Positions 9,177 to 16,673 of a stretch of DNA of 64,000 bases are shown piece by piece. A program made the translations under genes and the position numbers. The stretch's first letter is position 1. Every line of letters starts with the position of its first letter. Below the pieces are notes generated by a model. The model ran no database searches and had not been told where the DNA came from. It worked only from the letters and a program-made list of their open reading frames with translations. The DNA comes from Gilvirhabdus luticola (GTDB taxonomy: Bacteria; Bacteroidota; Bacteroidia; Flavobacteriales; Flavobacteriaceae). The stretch lies in the NCBI RefSeq assembly GCF_032583975.1, contig NZ_JAWHTF010000001.1; one strand, written 5' to 3'.

Positions 9177-10021
9177 TGAATAATTAAAACGTCTGTTGGT
9201 AATTCGGCTAGAATATGCTCTATGTCATGTGGAAATAAACGATCCCAAAAAGTCATTTTGGAAGGTCCATTCATTACTAAAAGATCTGCCCTAATAATTT
9301 GAGCATAATGACTTATAGAATAACCTTGTTTACCAAAAATAGGTTGTGATTTAATAGAAATATTTTTAGTGTGTTTTTTTGAAACATGTTCAATTATTTT
9401 CTTAATTCTGGATGTTTCTCGAAGTTTTATTCTCTCTTTTACAATGTTTAGTTTTCTTAAAGATTTATCATCTTCAACTTTTACCGCGACTTCATTTTGA
9501 TTAATTTCTTCTACTATTGTCAATTTTGTTGCACCTAAATGATGCGCTACATAGAATGCCGACATAATAGTTTGTTCCGTTTTTGGGTCCTTTAATCCAT
9601 TAACTACAATGTGTTCACAAGGAACCCTTTTTATAGCTGGATTGATAAGTAATAATACGGAACATGTTGACTTTCTGGTTATTTTTCTGGCAATAGAACC
9701 AAGGTAATAGTTTACTATATTTTCTTTTTTTAATGCACCTATAATGAGTAAATCAACAGCCTGATTTTGACACACCGATAAAATAGTCTCCACAGGATCT
9801 CCAGTTTTAAAAACAAATTCTACTTCAAGGGATTGTTGAAAAAAAGGGTCTAAAATCTTATTGAATTTTCTTTTCTTTTCACCAGATACCTCACCGACAT
9901 GAATTAAAACGAGTTTAGATTTAAACATTAAAGCCAGTCTTGAAGCTTCATAAATATTAGCTTTAAGATTAGGTGAAAAAGTAACACCGATACCAATTGT
10001 TTTAAACTGTTTTAAAGACAA
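9173..10021 (-). CDS. Tandem universal stress protein
   Basis: This 282-residue protein contains two UspA-like halves. The first (about 7-135) carries LLIIGALKKENIVNYYLGS, matching the nucleotide-loop region of ATP-binding USPs. The second (about 140-282) is more divergent but ends with the typical LLVMNGPSKM and LPTDVLIIQ strands. The start is a TTG at 10021; no ATG gives a complete first strand. Its stop overlaps the start of the SulP gene by 4 bases, so the two should be translated together, and USP proteins are commonly found as partners of membrane transporters. It may sense nucleotide state for that transporter, which is inference. The antiporter gene is transcribed divergently about 100 bases away. 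Confidence 0.85.
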   Translation of the reverse strand: MSLKQFKTIGIGVTFSPNLKANIYEASRLALMFKSKLVLIHVGEVSGEKKRKFNKILDPFFQQSLEVEFVFKTGDPVETILSVCQNQAVDLLIIGALKKENIVNYYLGSIARKITRKSTCSVLLLINPAIKRVPCEHIVVNGLKDPKTEQTIMSAFYVAHHLGATKLTIVEEINQNEVAVKVEDDKSLRKLNIVKERIKLRETSRIKKIIEHVSKKHTKNISIKSQPIFGKQGYSISHYAQIIRADLLVMNGPSKMTFWDRLFPHDIEHILAELPTDVLIIQ

Positions 10022-10125
10022 GACTAGTTTTCAAAGGTTATAAAAATTGTAAGATAGTATTTTTTAAAATATAAAAAAGAGCCAATACAAACTTAAGGCG
10101 TGTATTAAAGAAATTATTTGTTATT

Positions 10126-11991
10126 TTGACAAAAACAGATGTAATGTTAGAATTAGCAGGAATAATTATTTTGGGAATATTGGCCCAATGGGTTGCTTGG
10201 CGTTTAAAAATACCGGCTATTTTACCTTTAATCCTAATTGGTCTATTGGTTGGTCCTATTGCCGCCGAGTTCTTGAGTGAAGACGGTTCAAAGTGGATAG
10301 AACCAATTTGGAACGGTAAAAAAGGATTATTCCCTGGCGATGGCTTATATTATTTTGTTTCACTTTCCATCAGTGTGATTTTGTTTGAAGGGGGCTTAAC
10401 ATTAAAACGTGATGAAATCAGAAATGTAGGTCCAGTTATTTCAAAGCTAATAACTTTAGGTGCTGCAATTACTTTTTTTGGAGGAGCTATAGCCGCCCAC
10501 CACATATTTTATTTAAGTTGGGAAATTTCTTTTCTGTTTTCAGCATTAATAATTGTTACCGGACCAACCGTAATCACACCTATTTTAAGAAATATTCCTT
10601 TAAAGAAAGATGTATCTGCTGTTTTGAAATGGGAAGGTATATTAATTGACCCAATTGGGGCATTAGTTGCTGTACTTGTTTTTGAGTTTATCAGCGTTGG
10701 TGGTGATAGTGGATTTACAAAAACAGCATTTATCGAGTTTGGGAAAATTATTTTATTTGGAACCACTTTTGGTTTTACGTTTGCTCACGCTCTTAAGTTT
10801 GCAATTAATAAAAATCTTATTCCGCATTATTTATTAAATGTTGTTTCGCTTTCAACGGTGCTTTTGGTATTTGTTGAATCAGAGATATTTGCTCATGAAT
10901 CTGGCCTTTTAGCCGTTGTAGTTATGGGCATGGTTTTAGCGAATAGTAAACTTCAAAACCGAAAAGAGTTACTTTATTTTAAGGAATCATTGAGCGTTCT
11001 GTTAATCTCTATACTATTTATTCTTTTGGCTGCCAATATTGATTTTGATGATATGTTGTTGATTTACAATTGGAATACTGCTGTACTTTTTGGAATTGTT
11101 GTTTTTGTAATTAGGCCTATAGCTGTTTTTTTAAGCACATCAAGATCAAAATTAAAAATAAACGAAAAAACTTTTATAAGTTGGGTTGGGCCTAGAGGTA
11201 TAGTTGCTGCTGGTATTGCCTCACTTTTTGGGACTAAACTTATTAAACAAGATGTTGCAGGAGCTGAATATATAACACCATTAGTTTTTATGATAGTACT
11301 TGGAACCGTACTTTTAAATGCTACAACAGCAAGGCTTTTCGCAAAATTAGCAGGTGTATTTCTAACTAATTCAGAAGGGATACTCATAGTTGGAGCCTCT
11401 AAAGTATCTAGGCTGATAGGTCATTATTTAGAATCTAATGGAAGACATGTTGTGCTAATTGACAGTAACCAAACCAATATAAAGAAGGCCAAAGAACTTG
11501 GGCTGGAAGCCATAAATAGCGACATATATTCAGATGCTTTATTAGACAATATTGAGCTTAATGATGTAGGGTATTTAATGGCGCTCACAGGCAATTCTGA
11601 TATAAACAACCATGCGATTAATAAATTTGGAAGTCAATTTGGCGAGAACGGTTCATTTAGATTAATTACATCTGTAGAAATGAAAGATCCAAATAATAAT
11701 CCAAAAGAAGGACTATTTTCACATACAGATGACTACGTGTCGTTAAGTGACGTTGCCGAAATGTACCCTAACATACGCGAGTATACAATTAAAGACAAAT
11801 CACATTACGACGAGTTAATAGAAATAACCAATCAGGACAAAGATATAATTCCGCTATTTGTAAAAGATCAATCAGGAGAATTAGAAATTATATCATCTTA
11901 TAATAAAGATGTACACGAAATAAAAAAAGGATTTAAATTAGTATATTTAGGAAAACCATTAGAATCTATTTTAAACAATAAAACAAAATGA
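10126..11991 (+). CDS. Cation:proton antiporter (CPA1/NhaP type) with TrkA-N domain
   Basis: Residues 5-415 form about 12 hydrophobic segments with CPA1 features, including LFEGGLTLKRDEIRNVG near 85-101, an ALIIVTGPTVITPIL stretch near 141-155, ILIDPIGALVAVL near 172-184 and SWVGPRGIVAAGIAS near 350-364. The soluble C-terminus (about 420-621) starts with ILIVGASKVSRLIGHYLES, an NAD-binding TrkA-N (RCK) fold, followed by a TrkA-C-like region. It should exchange Na+ or K+ for H+ under cytoplasmic nucleotide control. The start is either TTG at 10126 or ATG at 10144; the second removes six residues before the first membrane helix. The gene ends in an ATGA overlap with a 49-codon membrane ORF. It is divergent from the USP-SulP operon. 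Confidence 0.88.
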   Translation: MTKTDVMLELAGIIILGILAQWVAWRLKIPAILPLILIGLLVGPIAAEFLSEDGSKWIEPIWNGKKGLFPGDGLYYFVSLSISVILFEGGLTLKRDEIRNVGPVISKLITLGAAITFFGGAIAAHHIFYLSWEISFLFSALIIVTGPTVITPILRNIPLKKDVSAVLKWEGILIDPIGALVAVLVFEFISVGGDSGFTKTAFIEFGKIILFGTTFGFTFAHALKFAINKNLIPHYLLNVVSLSTVLLVFVESEIFAHESGLLAVVVMGMVLANSKLQNRKELLYFKESLSVLLISILFILLAANIDFDDMLLIYNWNTAVLFGIVVFVIRPIAVFLSTSRSKLKINEKTFISWVGPRGIVAAGIASLFGTKLIKQDVAGAEYITPLVFMIVLGTVLLNATTARLFAKLAGVFLTNSEGILIVGASKVSRLIGHYLESNGRHVVLIDSNQTNIKKAKELGLEAINSDIYSDALLDNIELNDVGYLMALTGNSDINNHAINKFGSQFGENGSFRLITSVEMKDPNNNPKEGLFSHTDDYVSLSDVAEMYPNIREYTIKDKSHYDELIEITNQDKDIIPLFVKDQSGELEIISSYNKDVHEIKKGFKLVYLGKPLESILNNKTK

Positions 11992-12137
11992 ATTCAAACA
12001 AAGTATTATTAATTTTACTAATCATAGTTGCAGCGGTTATGATTTATCTTGGCGTAAAAGGAAACATGAAACCACCTATTTTTACAGGAATTGGTTTTGT
12101 TATAATAGCCTTTCTATTTAATAAATCGTCAAAGTAA
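11988..12137 (+). CDS. 49-residue membrane miniprotein coupled to the antiporter
   Basis: The ATG lies inside the antiporter's stop signal (ATGA overlap), and the frame runs 49 codons to TAA at 12135. The product has two hydrophobic segments, about residues 5-22 (VLLILLIIVAAVMIYLGV) and 32-44 (FTGIGFVIIAFLF), separated by a short basic loop KGNMKPP, and ends in NKSSK. That is the shape of a two-helix membrane peptide. It fills all but 7 bases of the gap to the glgC end on the other strand. I do not recognise a family. The coupling suggests it works with the antiporter, but this is inference from position only. Confidence 0.65.
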   Translation: MNSNKVLLILLIIVAAVMIYLGVKGNMKPPIFTGIGFVIIAFLFNKSSK

Positions 12138-12144
12138 ATTTAAA

Positions 12145-13416
12145 CTAAACTCCAATAGTAAAACCTTTTGGCAGTTCAGCTCCTTTCTTTATAACCACAA
12201 TGCCGTCCTTTACAACATAAGTTTCAGTTTCGGCATCTTCTAAATGTTTACCACCATTAATGGTTACATTGTCGCCTATTCTTGAATTTTTATCTAAAAT
12301 AGCATTATTAATATTACAATATTGGCCAACACCCACCAAAACAGAAATGTGATTTTTCTCAATTTCCTCAAGCGATTCATAATAGTCAGATCCCATCATA
12401 TAGGTGTTTTTTATCACAGATTCTTTTCCTATTCTAGATCTAATGCCAATGACCGATTTTTCAATTGACTTTGCATGAATGATACATCCTTCAGCGATAA
12501 CAGTTTGGCTGAATTGAGTGTTAGTAATCTTTGAAGTAGGAAGTATTCTAGCACGTGTATAAACGCGCTGCATTTTATCGTATAAATTAAACTTTGGAAT
12601 ATTGTCTGTGAGACCCAAATTGGCTTCAAAAAAAGAATCTATGTTCCCTATATCTGTCCAATAGCCTTCATATTGAAAGCTTACTGTTTTGTGCTTGTGA
12701 ATGTTTTGTGGGATAATTTCTTTTCCAAAGTCTATAGTGCTTTCATCTTGCATCAATTCAATAAGTAAATCACGATTAAATATGTAAATACCCATTGAAG
12801 CAAGATATATTCTCTCACTATTTTTCATTTCTTCACTAACTTCTGAAGTCCAGTCTGGCAACAGCGACACATCGGGTTTTTCAATAAAAGATGTTATAAC
12901 GTCTTGATTGTCTGATTTTAGAATTCCAAATGAAGTGGCGTCTTTCGCATTTACTGGAATTGTGGCAATGGAAATTTCAGCATTACTTTTCATATGATTA
13001 TCTATCATTACATCAAAATCCATTTGATAAAGCTGATCGCCAGAAAGTATTAGGGCATATTCAAAATCGTGCTCAAGGAAATGGTGCATACTTTGCCTAA
13101 CCGCATCTGCAGTTCCTTGAAACCAACCTTTGTTTTTTGGCGTCTGTTCAGCAGCCAAAACATCAACAAAGGCAGAACTAAAAAAACTAAAATGATAGGT
13201 GTTTTTTATATGCCTATTTAATGAAGCAGAATTAAACTGTGTTAGGACAAACATGCGCTTTATGTCAGAATTTATACAATTTGAAATAGGAATATCTACT
13301 AACCTGTATTTTCCAGCAATAGGGACCGCTGGTTTTGAACGTTTATCAGTTAAAGGGTATAACCTAGAGCCTTGACCTCCGCCAAGAATTATGGATAATA
13401 CTTTATTATTGATCAT
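12145..13416 (-). CDS. glgC: Glucose-1-phosphate adenylyltransferase (ADP-glucose pyrophosphorylase)
   Basis: The 423-residue protein starts with the nucleotidyltransferase signature ILGGGQGSRLYPLT at 10-23, followed by KRSKPAVPIAGKYRLVDIPI, the activator- and ATP-binding region. GTADAVRQ near 100 and SGDQLYQMDF near 125 match the substrate-binding loops, and IEKP near 178 is the glucose-1-phosphate element. The C-terminal third is a left-handed beta-helix with hexapeptide-like turns (AEGCIIHAKSIEKSVIG). It makes ADP-glucose from glucose-1-phosphate and ATP, the committed step to glycogen. The glgA-type gene ends 7 bases upstream, so both are likely on one transcript. The 423-residue length is normal. 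Confidence 0.96.
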   Translation of the reverse strand: MINNKVLSIILGGGQGSRLYPLTDKRSKPAVPIAGKYRLVDIPISNCINSDIKRMFVLTQFNSASLNRHIKNTYHFSFFSSAFVDVLAAEQTPKNKGWFQGTADAVRQSMHHFLEHDFEYALILSGDQLYQMDFDVMIDNHMKSNAEISIATIPVNAKDATSFGILKSDNQDVITSFIEKPDVSLLPDWTSEVSEEMKNSERIYLASMGIYIFNRDLLIELMQDESTIDFGKEIIPQNIHKHKTVSFQYEGYWTDIGNIDSFFEANLGLTDNIPKFNLYDKMQRVYTRARILPTSKITNTQFSQTVIAEGCIIHAKSIEKSVIGIRSRIGKESVIKNTYMMGSDYYESLEEIEKNHISVLVGVGQYCNINNAILDKNSRIGDNVTINGGKHLEDAETETYVVKDGIVVIKKGAELPKGFTIGV

Positions 13417-13423
13417 TTTAAAT

Positions 13424-14626
13424 TTATATTAAAGATTGATATAATGCTTCTGTTTGTTTTGCAATGGCTTGCCAATCAAAAGTTTCTTCAACACGCCTTC
13501 TTCCATTATTAGCCATGGTTTTTTTCAAATCAGGGTTTTGTATAACTTTATTGATGGCGATTGCCAGATCTTGTGAAAACTTATCTGGATTTACTGGCTC
13601 AAAAGGCGCCTCCCGTTGTTGTTCTAGAGGAATCAATAGACCGGTTTCACCATGAACTACCACCTCTTTGATTCCGCCAACCGCACTTGCAACAACAGCA
13701 GTATTACAGGCCATGGCTTCAATGTTTATTATTCCGAAAGGCTCATAAATTGATGGACAACAAAAAACATCTGCATGAGAATATAATTGAATCACATCTT
13801 TTTTGTCTAACATTTTGTCTATCCAAATAATATTGTCTCTCGTCTTTTTTGCTTCTGCAACACTATTTTCCATTTCTTTCGCAATGTCCTCTGTATCTGG
13901 CGCTCCAGCACACAATACAACCTGTGTGTTTTCATCAATAAACTTTATAGCATTTACTAAATGAATAATCCCTTTTTGACGCGTAATTCTCCCCACAAAA
14001 AGTACATAAGGTTTGGTTTTATCAACACCATATTTCTCTAACGCAGAGGCATCTGTTGTTGACACATACTCTTTAAGATTAATACCATTGTAGATAACTT
14101 TTATTTTATTCGCATCAACATCAAAGTGTTTCAACACATCATCTTTCGTTTCTTTAGATACGGCAATTACCGCATCAGCCATTTCTATTGCAGTTTTCTC
14201 AATCCAGGAAGATGCATCATAGCCTCTTCCCAGTTGCTCTCTTTTCCAAGGCCTTAAGGGCTCTAAAGAATGAGTCGTAATAACTAATGGAACTCCATAA
14301 CACAGTTTAGCTACAATTCCAGCAAATTGAGCATACCAAGTATGACAATGAACAACATCAGCATCAATTGGATTAGCATTCATTTGAATACACGTTGCCA
14401 ATGTGTTGAGAACTGGTTTTATCTTTCCATTAGTTTTGTGAAAATCCAGAAGATTTTCTGAAAACCCTTTAATATTCAGATGTTGTTGCTCAACATCTTG
14501 GTCTCCAAAACAACGAACATCAACATCCATAAATTTTGATAGTTCGTCAGCTAGATATTCCACATGAACACCTGCGCCACCATAGACATGTGGCGGAAAT
14601 TCTTTAGTATAAAAAAGGACTTTCAT
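13424..14626 (-). CDS. glgA: Glycogen synthase of the GT4 type (GlgA/GlgM-like)
   Basis: The 400-residue enzyme is a GT-B glycosyltransferase. Its N-terminus reads FPPHVYGGAGVHVEYLA (10-26) rather than the KTGGLGDV of classical GT5 GlgA, which places it in the GT4 group found in actinobacteria. Other visible elements are HCHTWYAQFAG near 95, FVGRITRQKG near 210 and the donor-site EPFGIINIEAMA near 307-318. GT4 members either elongate alpha-1,4-glucan from ADP-glucose or, as mycobacterial GlgM, make maltose-1-phosphate. The neighbour glgC supplies ADP-glucose, so glucan synthesis is the natural role. No branching enzyme gene is in this window. The exact reaction is uncertain between GlgA and GlgM. 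Confidence 0.9.
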   Translation of the reverse strand: MKVLFYTKEFPPHVYGGAGVHVEYLADELSKFMDVDVRCFGDQDVEQQHLNIKGFSENLLDFHKTNGKIKPVLNTLATCIQMNANPIDADVVHCHTWYAQFAGIVAKLCYGVPLVITTHSLEPLRPWKREQLGRGYDASSWIEKTAIEMADAVIAVSKETKDDVLKHFDVDANKIKVIYNGINLKEYVSTTDASALEKYGVDKTKPYVLFVGRITRQKGIIHLVNAIKFIDENTQVVLCAGAPDTEDIAKEMENSVAEAKKTRDNIIWIDKMLDKKDVIQLYSHADVFCCPSIYEPFGIINIEAMACNTAVVASAVGGIKEVVVHGETGLLIPLEQQREAPFEPVNPDKFSQDLAIAINKVIQNPDLKKTMANNGRRRVEETFDWQAIAKQTEALYQSLI

Positions 14627-14714
14627 TAAAAAAATACAGATTAATTAACTACAAAAACCATTGTAATATACAAGTTACAAAATGTTTTAACAATCTAAAT
14701 TAAGAAAGTATAAC

Positions 14715-14737
14715 AATTGATTTAAAAAAAATCAATT
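14715..14737 (-). terminator. Weak possible terminator after lepA
   Basis: AATTGATTT (14715-14723) pairs with AAATCAATT (14729-14737) with a 5-base loop, 16 bases past the lepA stop. The stem is all A/T but for one pair, so stability is low. Confidence 0.3.
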
Positions 14738-14752
14738 TAAAGAATAGAACAC

Positions 14753-16549
14753 TTAATCATTAAGCTTTAAAACTGCCATAAATGCTTCTTGGGGAATTTC
14801 AACATTTCCTACTTGACGCATACGTTTTTTACCTTTTTTCTGCTTTTCTAACAATTTTCTTTTTCTGGAAATATCTCCACCATAGCATTTTGCGGTAACG
14901 TCTTTGCGCAATGCTTTAATGGTTTCTCTGGAAATAATTTTTGCACCAATAGCTGCTTGAATCGGAATATCAAATTGCTGCCTCGGAATCAATGCTCTTA
15001 ATTTTTCACACATTTTCTTACCAATAGAGTAGGCATTATCAGCATGAATTAAAGCAGAAAGGGCATCAACGGTTTGGCTATTTAATAAAATATCTACACG
15101 AACTAACTTGGATTCTCGCAAACCAATCGGAGAGTAATCAAAAGAAGCATAGCCTTTAGAAACCGTTTTTAGTCTGTCGTAAAAGTCAAAAACAATTTCA
15201 GCAAGAGGCATATCAAACGTTAGTTCTACACGCTCAGTTGTTAAATAGGTTTGATTTTTTATAACTCCTCTTTTTTCGATACACAAAGACATAACATTAC
15301 CAACAAAGTCTGATTTTGTAATGATTGTAGCTTTAATATAAGGCTCTTCTACACGATCTAATGTAGACGGTTCTGGTAAGTCTGAAGGATTATTTACAAT
15401 AATTATTTGATCAGGTTCTTTTCTTGTAAACGCATGATAAGACACGTTTGGAACCGTTGTTATTACAGTCATATCAAATTCACGCTCTAATCTCTCTTGA
15501 ATTATTTCTAAATGAAGCATACCTAAAAACCCACATCTAAAGCCAAAACCTAAAGCAGCAGAGCTTTCTGCCGAAAAAACTAATGATGCATCATTTAGCT
15601 GTAATTTTTCCATAGAAGCGCGAAGTTCTTCGTAATCTTCTGTGTCCACAGGATAGATACCTGCAAAAACCATTGGCTTTACATCTTCAAACCCAGAAAT
15701 AGCATTGGTGGTTGGTGATTTTGCGTCGGTTATCGTATCTCCAACTTTAACCTCTTTAGCTTCTTTTATGCCTGTAATTAAATAACCAACGTCTCCTGCC
15801 TTAATTTCATTCCTAGGAAATTGTTTTAATCGCAAAGTACCAACTTCGTCTGCGTTATAAGTTTTCCCAGTGGCTATAAATTTCACCAATTGATTCTTTT
15901 TTATAACACCATTAATAACTCTAAAATAAGTTTCTACACCTCGAAATGGGTTATAAACAGAATCAAAAACTAAAGCTTGTAAAGGCTCTGATTCATCACC
16001 CTTTGGAGCAGGAACGCGTTCGATGATTGCGGTTAAGATTTCTTCAATACCAATTCCGGTTTTAGCACTAGCCGGAATAACTTCAGAAGCATCACAGCCT
16101 AAAAGATCCACTATATCGTCAGTTACTTCTTCAGGGTTTGCGCTTGGCAAATCCACTTTGTTAAGCACAGGAATGATTTCCAGATCATTTTCTAATGCCA
16201 AATAAAGGTTCGAAATAGTTTGAGCCTGAATGCTTTGAGCGGCATCTACTATTAATAGAGCACCTTCGCATGCTGCAATAGAACGAGAAACTTCATATGA
16301 AAAATCAACATGACCAGGTGTGTCAATAAGGTTTAAAACGTATTGTTCTCCTTTATAGGAATAGTCCATTTGAATAGCGTGAGATTTGATTGTAATACCT
16401 CGTTCACGCTCCAGATCCATATTATCCAATAACTGATCCTGTTTTTCGCGATCGGTTACAGAACCAGTAAACTCTAAAAGGCGATCTGCAAGAGTACTTT
16501 TTCCGTGATCAATATGGGCAATAATGCAAAAGTTTCTAATATTCTTCAT
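14753..16549 (-). CDS. lepA: Elongation factor 4 (LepA), back-translocating ribosomal GTPase
   Basis: The 598-residue protein has the translational GTPase motifs in order: AHIDHGKST at 11-19 (G1), RERGITI near 48 (G2), DTPGHVDF near 77 (G3), NKVDLP near 130 (G4) and SAKTG near 162 (G5). It then has EF-G-like domains II, III and V, and the LepA-specific C-terminal domain with KAKxYGGDISRKRKLLEKQK-like sequence near 555-575 and GKKRMR. The length matches the family (about 595-600). It is flanked by gaps of about 125 bases on each side and appears monocistronic. A TATATTTG box lies 30-37 bases upstream of the ATG. Confidence 0.98.
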   Translation of the reverse strand: MKNIRNFCIIAHIDHGKSTLADRLLEFTGSVTDREKQDQLLDNMDLERERGITIKSHAIQMDYSYKGEQYVLNLIDTPGHVDFSYEVSRSIAACEGALLIVDAAQSIQAQTISNLYLALENDLEIIPVLNKVDLPSANPEEVTDDIVDLLGCDASEVIPASAKTGIGIEEILTAIIERVPAPKGDESEPLQALVFDSVYNPFRGVETYFRVINGVIKKNQLVKFIATGKTYNADEVGTLRLKQFPRNEIKAGDVGYLITGIKEAKEVKVGDTITDAKSPTTNAISGFEDVKPMVFAGIYPVDTEDYEELRASMEKLQLNDASLVFSAESSAALGFGFRCGFLGMLHLEIIQERLEREFDMTVITTVPNVSYHAFTRKEPDQIIIVNNPSDLPEPSTLDRVEEPYIKATIITKSDFVGNVMSLCIEKRGVIKNQTYLTTERVELTFDMPLAEIVFDFYDRLKTVSKGYASFDYSPIGLRESKLVRVDILLNSQTVDALSALIHADNAYSIGKKMCEKLRALIPRQQFDIPIQAAIGAKIISRETIKALRKDVTAKCYGGDISRKRKLLEKQKKGKKRMRQVGNVEIPQEAFMAVLKLND

Positions 16550-16578
16550 AAAGACTAAATCCTAAACAAAAGATTTTG

Positions 16579-16586
16579 CAAATATA
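16579..16586 (-). promoter_or_regulatory. Candidate -7 box of lepA
   Basis: Read on the minus strand this is TATATTTG, matching TAnnTTTG, 30-37 bases before the lepA ATG. No TTTG is seen at -33. Confidence 0.45.
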
Positions 16587-16673
16587 GTTGATTTATTATG
16601 CTTTAATAGCTTTATTTTAAACAAAACACAAAGGCACCATTACGGTTTTACCGTAGATTAAAATACAAAAGAA

